Translations under genes and position numbers: made by a program
Notes under the pieces: generated by a model
The model's input: only the letters and a program-made list of their open reading frames with translations
Database searches by the model: none
Told to the model about the DNA's origin: nothing
Part shown: positions 23,573 to 35,500 of the stretch, one piece after another
Numbering within the stretch: the stretch's first letter is position 1
Layout: each line of letters opens with the position of its first letter
NCBI GenBank assembly: GCA_964017195.1
Contig: OZ024896.1
Location: forward strand, 30,652,430 to 30,716,429
Direction: 5' to 3'
Origin: Siderastrea radians
Taxonomy: Eukaryota; Cnidaria; Anthozoa; Scleractinia; Rhizangiidae
Length of the DNA: 64,000 nucleotides

Positions 23573-26500
23573 TCACAGACTAGTAGAAATCCCGTTTTGG
23601 CTAGTAAGTTCTGCGCTTTCACTAGCCATTTTGGCTAGCCCTGCATCGCTCTCCCTGTTTCCTCCATGTATACTTTGCCGCACTCACAGGCAATCTTATA
23701 AACACTGTCTTGTTAAGTTGGTTCAAGGGTGTCTTTTGGTTGCACTAAGTGAGACCTAAGAGTCGTGTCTGATTTGAAGACAGTGCATACGCCGTGTTGT
23801 TGTAGGCAGTGGTGAAGAGACTTTGATACACCTTTTAAGTAGCCTACTAGGGTAGAACCGCAGTAGATTTAAATTCCTGCATAGGTTTATTCTTTGTTGG
23901 CTGTTGGTCTTGTTGTCTTTGTGAGCTTTTGTATAAATAAAGAAGGATATCCGTTTGGAACAAGTACCGATGATAAAATTAATGTTTCTTTTCTTCAGAG
24001 ATAACTGATGGTTTTGTTGTTAGGTGTTTGGCTTGATCGTATAGTAACTTAACGATACCACGTTTCACTGACTGAGGATGGTGTGAATCATAGGCTAGGT
24101 ATTGGTCAGTGTGGGTGGGCTTTCTGTAAACACTGGTGGTGAGAAGACCGTCTGAATCCCTTGAAACTGATGTGTCGAGAAAGGGAATAGTGTTATCTTT
24201 CTCGATTTCCATGGTAAAACAAATAGTAGGCTGTTTAGGTGTTATAGAAAGCCGTCTACATGGTCTTTACCTAAGATTGTAAAAGTGTCGTCTACATATC
24301 GCTTCTAGATCTGAGGTTTATAGGTCACTGTTGCTATCGCCTGTTCCTCAAACTTTTCCACATAAAGGTTAGCAATAACGGAGACAGGGCTCCCCATAGC
24401 TGCTCCATCTTTTTGTTTGTAAATCAACCCATTGTATTGGAAATATGTGGATCTTAAGACAAAGTTTAAAAGGTTGGCAATTTGTGTAGGCGTAAGGTTT
24501 GTGCGGTCAGCAAGACCAGGATCGTTCTCTAGTTTGCATAATGTGGCATGTTCATAAATAACGATTCTACGTCAAAAGATGCCATCTTGTATTCGCTCAT
24601 GGCTGATGGAAGACACAAAATGAGTAGAGTTGGTAACTGTGTAGTCTGATTTGCGTGCCAATGGGGACAGGATGTCAGCTAAGTGAGCCGACAAATCGTA
24701 AGCGAAGGTGTTTACACACGATACAATGGGTCTTAAATGGTATCTTGGGCTTGTTTATCTTAGGTATAGACCATATAATTATCCTAGTTGGCTGTTTGTT
24801 CCTAGGCTTAGAAAAGAAGTTAAGTTTATTGATCGTGACCCTCACTGGTACACACGTAGGGTCAAAGAAGCTATCCATATAAGACTTCATCCTAATAACA
24901 TCAATAGAGATAGTGGAATCGAAATTCCTGAAGCTTGGATACCCACATTCAAAAAGCACAACAGCCAATCAACCACAAGCAGACCTGTGAGCGAACAACA
25001 TCTAATAGTTGGAATAATAATGAGGCTCAACATGCTACAAATAGCAACACGTAAACAATCAACCTCATCGCCTGATGAAGACTAGGAGTGTTGCAGTCGA
25101 AACATCGCGATCAACAACTCAAAGGGATTCTATCGTGAGACAAACGAATAAACGTTCATCTTTTCTAGGTACCTTGTTATTAGCCAGTGTATTTTGCCCA
25201 AACAATAGTCCAATGCAGTTACTGTCCTACACTGTATGTTAAAAATCCCTTTAATCTGTTCACCCTTTTAATATTGCCAGATTTTCTTGGCCTGTTTATG
25301 GCCGGATTAACGGGATTCCAATGAACAGAATGACATGCCACTCAGCAGAATGGTGGCTAGTTTCCATGGACTTGTACATGAATATCTTTTATGGTTGCCG
25401 ATATCTGCAACTCTTTCGTACCGTCTTAAGCTTGCAGGTACCAGACATCTATCTAGTGCATACAAAGTAATAAATATTTATTTATTTCTCAAGCTTAAGT
25501 TATAAATTATCTGGACAAGTATAAGTGAAGATTACTCTAAATCCTAAAACAAACAGCTTTAAGGCAATTTGGCAATTGGTGACTGTTCTGGGAAAAAATG
25601 GTCTTTGTGGAATCATGCTAGCCTAGCAGTGTGAAGTTTTTCAAAACACAATGTGAGGCTGACATTTAGGGATATCCTAGAAAGTATCTCTGGGCAACGT
25701 ACAATTAATTTTACTCACGATAACATGAATTGTTCAGAAGTTCTGTCATGCCTCACACATTTGACAAAAATCAATCAATAATTTTATAAACTATTATCAT
25801 TTAATTAATGTATTCTTTTGAATTGAAGGCTCTGAGTAACCAAAAATACCGTGAGTTGTATGAAGAATTCCAGGATGTCGGACTGATGACTGGAGATGTC
25901 ACGATAAATCCCAGTGCTAGTGCACTCGTCATGACAACAGAGGTTAGTCCTATGAGAATAGCCTTTTGTTTTCATCCCCACCCAAACAACCTTTCTTGAA
26001 GGTCAAAAAACATTGACCAGAGATAATTATATTTTATACACATTCTGATTTAATTGTAGTAGTTGAACAGATCAGAAACTCAATTTTATTTCTGGAAAAG
26101 AATAATAACCTTTCTGCTTGATTATCTTTGCGAATTACAGCAGCAAGTAATAGACATGATTGGTGCCAAAGTATTTGACTGTGTAATTAAATTTTCGTAT
26201 TTTTAACTAGGGCTGCAATACAGTTTCCCATGATACGATACATATCTCGATACAAGGGCCACCATACGATACATTACTGTGCGTGGCAAAACTAGTTATC
26301 AACAACTTACACTACTTTGAAATAATTTATTTCCATAATTTATAATAAATTTAACACAGTAATAACACAACATCAAATCACCTTGCAAGGCTAAAATGTA
26401 GAGGTTGGGTAGGGAATACTAAAGACAGTGATTTCCCAAATTTGTTATGTAGCATATTTTTTTCTATTGTAATATCACCATATCTTATTTAAATATCGAC

Positions 26501-29500
26501 ATTTGTATCATTTGAAAAAACACCGTGGTTCACTGATGCATCGGTGTATCATTGCAGCCCTATTTTTGACTCGGAGACACTTAAAGGAGGCCTCTTTACT
26601 ACATAAATTATGTAAGCATTATAGTTTCTTTGAGACCTCCTCTCCATTGATTTTAAGTTTTTTTTTTCTTTCCCTACTTTAGTACCTACCTATCTACCTA
26701 CCAACCTTTAGCATCTTTGTTGTAAAATCTCCTTCTGGCAACGAATAAATTAAAAATTAGAAAAAAATTATTCTTTTGTTCTATATTTTTTTCAGATTCT
26801 AAGAAATATGCTGTATAGAGGTTCTGAGGTAAGAATGCTTGTCACGTGATAATCCTTGTACGTGGGTACGACTTTCTTTATTTAGCCTCTGAAATTGATG
26901 ACTTTCAACAACTTGAAGCCCAATATCTTGCATTCTTGGTTAACTTACCTGAGAGCAGGCAGTTTCCTTCTGCTTCACTTGTCATAGTACAGTAGCCTTT
27001 GATACATGTAGCTAATCAAAGTTTACCTATATTTGATATTTTACTGCAGCGACAAGCTTTATAGCATACGTACACCATTTGTAGTTTAAATTATTTTTAT
27101 TTGTTTAAGATGTATTTCTCATTTTTCACTCACAGATCATGAGAGAGGTGGCTTGGGTAGTGTTTGACGAAATTCACTACATGAGAGATAAAGGTATTTT
27201 CCCATCTAGACCGGCATCTAGACCGATGTTGTTCTTACATTTGCCCTCAAAAAGTAACAAACAAACAAAAAAGTACAAAAAAATTGGCTTGTTCCTGTTA
27301 GTAATACTAAATGGAAGAACCAGTAGACAGCGAGGAAATTTAGCAAGTAAAGAGAATGAGCAAACGTTGGCAAATTTGAGTTCAGCCGAGGAAGCTACGC
27401 GCAAAGATGAAGTCGAAATTGAGAAGTTTTTGCAAGCACAGAAATCCAGAAACACTCAGTACAAAACTAAGAGCGACTTAAACGCATGGACGAAATTTTG
27501 TGAGTTACTGAAAGAGTCTAGAGCAATTGTAAACATACCTGCCAAAGAGCTCGTCCTTCTTTTGTCCAAATTTTTCATCTCCGTTCGCAAAACAAGATGA
27601 CACCGAGTACGAACCGTGTATACATTAAGCCAAACTCGATGACACAAACAAGAAGAAGGTTTCTAATCACTCCGTTAGGAGGACCAGTGTTGGACGACTC
27701 CTCGAAGCAGACGTTCAGCCAAAATTCGTTGCACAGCTTAGCGGTGATAAAAATTTGAAAACCCTCGACAGCTACATTCAGCATCTCTGAAGCGACAGCG
27801 ATAAATGTCTCCTGTCTTGAATCGTGGGCCAGGTACATCCGCTCAGTCCGAAGAAAACCAAGTCAGTGCTTCCACTACAACACATCAAAATGCCTTCACA
27901 GTCCAACAAATCCAGCCTCAGGCAATTTTTGCCGGAGCGCATATTGACAAGTTTGGAGGCTGCACATTTAACAGCAACGTTTTTTGTGGTGATCAGTCGA
28001 AGATCGCTAGGCTAAATGAGAACTGATCGCTGATCGATCGATTAAAATTCGTTGCACCTTTTGTCACTTTCCAAAAATTGTTGTTTAACCACAAGCTTTT
28101 TCATTGAGCCCATATGAAAAAGAACGGTTATTTTGTCTTCGTTCATTGACGAAGTTTGTACAAAGCTGGACTTTTGTCCCATTTGGACTGGAGACTAGTG
28201 ACAGAAGTAAGCCAGCTAAATGCTTGAGCCCGCGCAGGGAAAAAAATAAATGTTTATTTTTTGTCCTTTTGATTTCTTGTTTGGCCATATAATAAACATC
28301 TTATTAACCGAGCTAGGTCGGTCTGTATGGAAGAATCTTGACCTCGGTCGCTGGTACAGACCTCACTGTGTTCGATCTGTACTGGCGACCTCGGTCAAGA
28401 TTCTCCCATACAGACCTCCCGCTCGGTTAATAAGAACTAAATACAGTCACCAGGGTTTTGTTAAGTTTCTGAATAGCTAGCTACATTTCTAGGAAGCCAG
28501 CTGAGATAGCAAATGCTGTACAAAAGTTTCTGTATTATTTTTGTTGTCAAACATTTGACAGCTCAGATTTAGTGAAGTAGCCGGTTTTTCAGCCACCTGC
28601 CGGCTATTTTGCCAGCTGTATTGCAAACTTAGGGAACAAGAACGTGATGGCAACGAAACCTCAGGAGACCATTAGGCTAATGGGATAAGGCATACTAGGA
28701 GGTATAGTGGAATAGGGAAATGGAAATTGGTTTGAAAAATCGAAGGTGGCATGAAATCATGCTTGATTTACAAGGTACTGTTTTATAGCAACGAGGAAAG
28801 CAAACAGAAATATCATGGCACTCTTGTACAGTTCTTTAGCTTTCATTTGAATGGTCACAGTTTAGGATTTTACTCAAGACTCAAAAGTTAGAACCACCTT
28901 GTGCACATAACAAACAGCACCCACAGGAAAGCCAGGCCTACTGAGTGACCACTTGACTCAAAGCACTGAGCAGTACTTTCCTTGGTACTGTTTACTGTGT
29001 AATAGAAGGTGGTTCTACCTTTTGAGTCTGAGAATAAAATCCTGAAATGTGACCACTCACAAGTGAAAGCTACTGTAGAACTTTCCTGCAGATTCGAGAA
29101 ATCGAAGGTAAATTTCTTATAAATTTCTTCCATGGGAGGCAAGAATTGATTCGAAATATCAGGAGTTTAAAAAAAATCGAGGTTTCGAAAAAGCGGGTGT
29201 AAAATTACAAATACACTGTATGTTTGACTGAAGCAAATCCAAGGGAAACATGCTATGGTTAAAAAAACTCGGGAGGTTCGAAAGATCGGGATTCTTCTGT
29301 ATATTCTCCTGATGAGAAATTTTCTTCTGTCAGTTTAAACAGCAAATTATTGCCTGCTACATGTTTTGTTGTTGTTTGCAGAGAGAGGTGTTGTGTGGGA
29401 GGAGACCATTATTCTGTTACCAGACAATGTTCATTATGTTTTCCTGTCTGCAACCATTCCAAATGCCAGACAGTTTGCCGAATGGATTGCACATCTTCAT

Positions 29501-32500
29501 AAACAGGTATGTACAGCACAGTAGAGTACAGTGGCAGTCCTAAGAGAGGGCTTCCCGGGCCTGTACTCCCTTTCACTTTGTCGAAGGAAGTAAGGTCTGA
29601 AGGCTGTTAAAGTAATGTTTTATATTCTGACATATGTTTCCTTCCTTCCATCTCTCTTTGCATTGGACCCCTCCCCCCAGCACCACCACCTCTATCCTTT
29701 TTTACTCCAATCACCCACCCTGTTCAAAGGTCTGGTTCTACCACTACAGTGTACATGTATGTACCAATGAACCTTCTCTAAAATCCACATCACAGTTAGC
29801 TGTAGTTATTTTTTGTCCTTGTGCACTGTAGAGTTTTTATGAAGGCCAATTTATTACATGTACGTTTGTAGGGATTCTTTGTCTGCTCAGAAAACTCACA
29901 GCTCCCGGAGCTGGAATTTTGTCAACCAACTTTCCACAGCTCTGTGATTTAGTAACAAGTTTTTGTAATATGTGACTGCAATCATATGATTGCTATCTCC
30001 ACTGCTCGCAAAAGCCCAAAGTTTTTTTCTAGTAATGAAAACTTAGCTGCTGTAAAAAGTAGTAAAAATAGTTATTAAAACCTCTTTATTTCACTGACTT
30101 GTGTTTATTTTAGTGCAGCATTGCCAGTTGGAAGTGTGCTGTAAATTAGAAGAAAGTAGCACTGCAGTTTAACCCTTTAAGCCCCAACAGTGACAAAAAT
30201 GAAATTTCTCTTTATATTCTCTCTACTTTTTCAAACAATCAAGTGATGAGAATAAAGAAAGTAATCACCAAGGAAAAGATGTCTTGATATTTAGCCAAAT
30301 TCTCCTAAGGGTTAAAAATTGAGCCCAGCCTGCTGGAGTCTGACCAGTTGGTTATTTTACAAACATGTGGAGTGTCTTAGGGTCTTTTATCTTACAAATA
30401 CAGTACATCAAGTGTTTGTAAAATTGGGACCAGTAAATTTCAATTCCAGCCACCAGCACTGTACTCATAACGCCACACTGTTGCAACATCAAGCAATTTC
30501 TCTTTGATGGTCTAACAACTGACTGAACATTGTCTGCGTTGTTTCTGGTTTCTTGTAGCCATGCCATGTGGTTTACACAGATTTCAGGCCGACTCCTCTT
30601 CAGCATTACATTTATCCTGCTGGTGGTGATGGACTCTTTCTAGTTGAAGATGAGAAGGTTAGTTAGTGTTATTGCTTCATTTACTCAAATTCTTGTCAAG
30701 TGAACTAGAAGAATCCCCAGCATTTCAAATTATCAACAAGATCCTGAAGTAATTGCAGTGGCTAACTAAATATATGTGTGCCATTTAGGGTGAGTTCCGT
30801 GAAGAGAATTTCCAGAAAGCCATGGCAGTTATCAGAGAAGGTGGGACTGATCCTGGATCACAAAGAGGGCGGAAAGGAGGGACAAAAGGTGCTAAAAGAT
30901 TTAATTACTTTGTTATATATCAAATGGAATAAACGGTACACCATTGTGTACAAGTGTGACTTCAAATGATGACAAAACAAAAAAATAATAATAATTATTA
31001 ATAATTATTTGCTTTGTATTTAATTTCTGTGTCATGTGTACTGTGAGTAAGTCATTGTAAGTAATGTGTTGTAAGTACTGTAACATGTATAATTGTAAGT
31101 TAAGTTACTGTTGTAGGTAATCTATTCTAAGTACTGTAACGTGTTGTTGCAAAAGTAATAATAATAATAATAATAATAATATTAATAATAATAATGCCTT
31201 TATTCATCAAAGAAAAACACATATCAGATGTTACAATAAAAGAAATGACAAGCAATAAGCACAAAATTACAATTATTGCATTTTTTCGCTTATTTCTTGT
31301 CCTTTCTTTTATTATGTAAGTGAACTAAATTCTAAAATTTCTAAGATCTAATATTTATATAGCTAGGTTATACTTAAAATGAGTCAGAAAAAATCTGTGT
31401 AGCCACTAACAACAGTCAAAAATTAACGTTATTACAGGCAAAAATTAACATTTGTTTATTTCCGAGTCAACAGAGCGCACTTGAACTTTGTGGAATAAGG
31501 GTTTCTGTGAGCATGACTATAATCACTTCCATCATGTTGACATTGATGATTTCTCAAAATACAGGTGTATGGTCCGGAAACAGGTTTTTCTTGTTGTGAT
31601 ATGTGTGGTATATAATGTTCAAGAGTTTGGAAAGCATGCACTTTGGCTGGTTCAGCAAACTTAAGGTGGCTCAATTGGATTTCTAAGTGGCGATACCTTC
31701 AAAGTTTGAACAGTAATTACTCCACTGTTCGAAATGAAACAGGGTGATCAACTGCCACACCTTTGCTAGAAATAGGTTAAAGACTCAGATACACTGAGTT
31801 TTATTACAGTTGGGGTTACCATGGCACTGCAATGATGTCATTGACATTTTTACATTTAGTCGATTTTCTTGAATTCTTGAGGTTTTTATTCAGAGTGATT
31901 CATGGTTCTTGTAGTTCCTATAGTTGTCTTCATGACTGTGTACCATGTTTGAGGAAAATCTATGGGAGCGTTTTCGAGAAATTCGCAGCTGAAGTTGTCA
32001 GCTATAAAAATGAAAGGAACTCATTTCAATGGTCCTAACTTATGTTTGCCAGACCTGAGGAAAATAACGTTTTCGCTCTTATTATTGTATTAGTCACATA
32101 TCAGTGAACGACTGTGAAAAGCCAACAGAAATCGCTTCAATTGATTTCGAACAATATGAACATGAATGAGTTGTGTTTTTGCTCTTTTGTCACAAATTTG
32201 CTATGTTTTTACATATAAGACCATAATGTGAAAACCAGTCGAGGGATTTCTTTTAAACTCCGTTGTCCTTTATTAATTAATTCAATAAATATTTTGAATG
32301 ACCTGCATGTTTCAAGTCCATTGATTAAATAATTTTAGGAAGTCAAACATTGATATCAAGTCAGGAAACTTTTCCATTCACATTTTCAATGCAGAGAACC
32401 TATTTTTTATTTGTTGCTTGTTTCTTTCATTAAATGCGTGCCTATTGGTAAGAGTTTTCGTACCTGTGTGAATTCACATGCACCTGGAGTTTCCGAGAAT

Positions 32501-35500
32501 GCTTGATTGCCTACGGAAAACTGAGTCACATATGCTAATGTTGACATTTGTAACATCAGTCACACATGCGCTTAGACTCACCAAAATGCAGTCATGTGCA
32601 TTGTTTTAATTAAACCAACCTTTTAAATACTTTATACCTTGATATAGGAAATTAACACATACCGTATTTACCCGCGTATAGGCCGCACCCCAAACTTGTG
32701 ACCTAATCTTGGGGAAAAAATAATTTCTTAAGTATACAAGAAGAACAATCGAGTTTCGAGTCGAGAAACTAATGAGCTTGTCGCTTGAGTGATCTAGCGA
32801 GAAATGAATCGGACAAACGGACCGAACTTGATCGCGAGCGTTATTGTTTACAGATCCTTCTTCTTCTTCTTCTTCCTCGGATAACCCACCTCCTTCTTAA
32901 TGAAGATTCTCGTGAGCGTCAGTGCAGGTGCTATTTCTAACAAGTGTGTCGAAAAATGAGGTGCAAGCGTCGCCGTTTTGTGCGATCAAATAATGACAAA
33001 TGATACACATGCGTTTAGAATTCGCTGCTCCTTTCCTCATAGGGTAAATTATCCTCTTTGAGTTTTTAATGTTACGGAAATTGTTGCGATAATTCTCAAA
33101 ACAGCTATTTGACAAAACGCTCTAATGTAAAGTCGCTCGAAAAAACTCAAGCTTTTCCCCGTTGTTGCGTAAAACAGGCTTTTCACGGGCTCAGCGTAGT
33201 GACAAGCTTTGTATAAGCAATGCTAAATTTCCGATTGTTTAAGAATTTACACATTTACAGGTGAAACAGGAAGGCAAAACGTCTGTCGAGAGTGAGAGTT
33301 GTATCAAAAGCATTGCGTTACGCGTTGCGTATTTAAAGGTTTCAAATTTCGCTTTTGACGTATGCAAATTAACATGCGTAGGGTAAAAATAAATCCGCAC
33401 CTCTTATTTATCGCTGAAGACATGAAAATGTGTATTAAACTTCGAAACTGTGATATTTTATATCAGTTTCATTTATGACTTTTTCTTTTTGTGACGGGTT
33501 CAGTGTATTTTTCGTGTAGTTCGGCAAATAAACAAATGCGGTTTCACGTGAACGGCATCGAAAGGGCTTCATGGCTTGACATGCAAACTTCTTTGGACTT
33601 CATCCAACAACAAACATATTCGGAATCTAGATACACTTACGCGCAGCGGAGAGAAGCAAAATTCTTCGAAGACATGGGTTAACTTGACCGCATACGATAC
33701 ATTCAATCAAACTGTCAAGTTTTCAGTAACTTTGTTGACTCTGTGTGTGTCGGGAAATTTTGCATATTATGAGCTCAAAACTCTTGTACCCGCGAATAAG
33801 CCGCACCCCAAATTTCGAACTTTTTTTCCTTGAAAAAAGTGCGGCCTATACGCGGGTAAATACGGTACTTTAATTCAAAATTAACTGTTCTTGAGCGTTA
33901 CGGCGAGTCTAAGCCCATGTGTGACTGACGTTTACAACTCCATTGTCATTATAATACAAATGTCAATATTAGCTTATTCACTTCATTTTAAACTTATATT
34001 TTGAAACTCCAAATTGGCTGAAATCAAGTAACAAGCATAACTTGTTACAACAGTTTATTTGTCATTGTATGACTTGAACATTAATTTCTTTGAGTCTTGC
34101 ATGACTAGTCACAGAGCAAAGTGACAAAAAATGCCAGGGACAATGCACGTGATGGCAAGTGGTCTCAGCCAGAGACCCCCCTCCCAGAATTTTTGTGTAG
34201 CTTCCCTAGCAACTGAAACTGTACTATCAGGCATAATTTCTTGTTTGCTGTTGATGCATTACTCAAATTTTTTTCACCGTCTTCATAGAATGCTGGTTTT
34301 TTTCCATTTCTTTTCCACCCATTTCTCTCCTATTTCTCATTTTCTCACTCACTTTTCTTCTAGTGCCTTCCCACTAAACCCTTGCCCCTCTCCATCAGGC
34401 CTCGAAATTTTTTTTTTTTCTCAGGAGCAATTCTGCTTCTAGGTCCAAACTTTTAGGAGTAAAAATTAATTTGTTCTAACAAGGAGCAGGAAACGTATAT
34501 AATTATTATGAAAATGGACCAAAAGTTGAAGGAGCAAATTTGCTTCTAAGTTATTTTTTAGGAGCAAATGTCCTTGAACTATAGTCGCAACCGCAAATTT
34601 CAAGACCTGCTCTCCATAGGAGAGACGATGAGGGATTACCAAACTGTAACTTTCTTATCCAAGATCATGTTGGAAAATAATTATTCAACAAAATCACGAG
34701 CAGAATATAATGGTGGCAATATTATTTTGTTTTAGGTCCTTCAAACTGTTTCAAAATTGTGAAAATGATAATGGAAAGGAATTTCCAGCCAGTTATCATC
34801 TTTAGCTTTAGCAAGAAAGAGTGCGAAGCTTATGCTCTGCAGATGTCCAAACTGGACTTTAATTCAGGTCAGTAAAGAAGTTGGTGGTGATGGGCTGGAT
34901 TGTTACCCAACAACAGACATGTCTGCTTTATGTACAGTTGAAAAGGCCTACAACAGTTGCTCAGTATCACTAGCACTGATAAACTGAGAAAAGCTGTTTA
35001 GCACAGCCAGCGTGATCTTACCACTTATGTTAAGACCTTGTTGGTTGGAAAGGTGGCTTGACTTTTTTTAATCAGACACAGAGCGCATTAAGGGAAAATG
35101 CGCAGTAAACAGGCCAAGTTAAAATAAAACTATATTATTTAATTACAAAATTAGAATAAAAAGTTAACTCATGTTAGAATTGTCAAATTATATATGTATA
35201 GGATGTTTCAGTAGCAACTGTGACCTTCTGCAAAAGGTTAAGGCTAATAAAGATATTCTTCTTTGGCTGAAGAAGTTTGCAGTGTGCAACCAAAATGTCT
35301 TAACATCTAATTTGAAAATTTTAGCCTTTGTCAACTTTTTAATACATTGTAATTATGCCTATGGGTGTACTACCACATTTTTAAAGCCATCAGTTAATTG
35401 AAAGCAAACACAAATTTCTTAAGTTTAATTTAACAATAATTAAAGGCAAATCCAGGAATATTAAAGAACATGTCCTGAGAGAACCTGAATTTTTTTAATA

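Larger units (their letters stand above)
22294..25166 (-). mobile_element. Penelope-like element, degenerate, with inverted partial copy
   Basis: The - strand of about 22294-24650 encodes broken Penelope-like reverse transcriptase and a C-terminal GIY-YIG nuclease. Readable pieces: [20 protein letters not shown] and [20 protein letters not shown] (catalytic YVDD, about 24270-24420), then [20 protein letters not shown], then KVYMEETGR, then [16 protein letters not shown] and the C-terminal tail. An in-frame stop precedes KRYVDD and frameshifts are present. A partial + strand copy (about 24790-25166) repeats the C-terminus and 3' tail, so both ends read outward. The block is flanked by an 11-base direct repeat AGGTACCTTGT (22283-22293, 25167-25177), consistent with target duplication. 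Confidence 0.85.

Noticed and set aside
27139..27600. 153-residue open frame starting in exon 8
   Set aside because: It is MTR4 exon 8 read through its splice donor into a Crypton-like remnant; not a gene.
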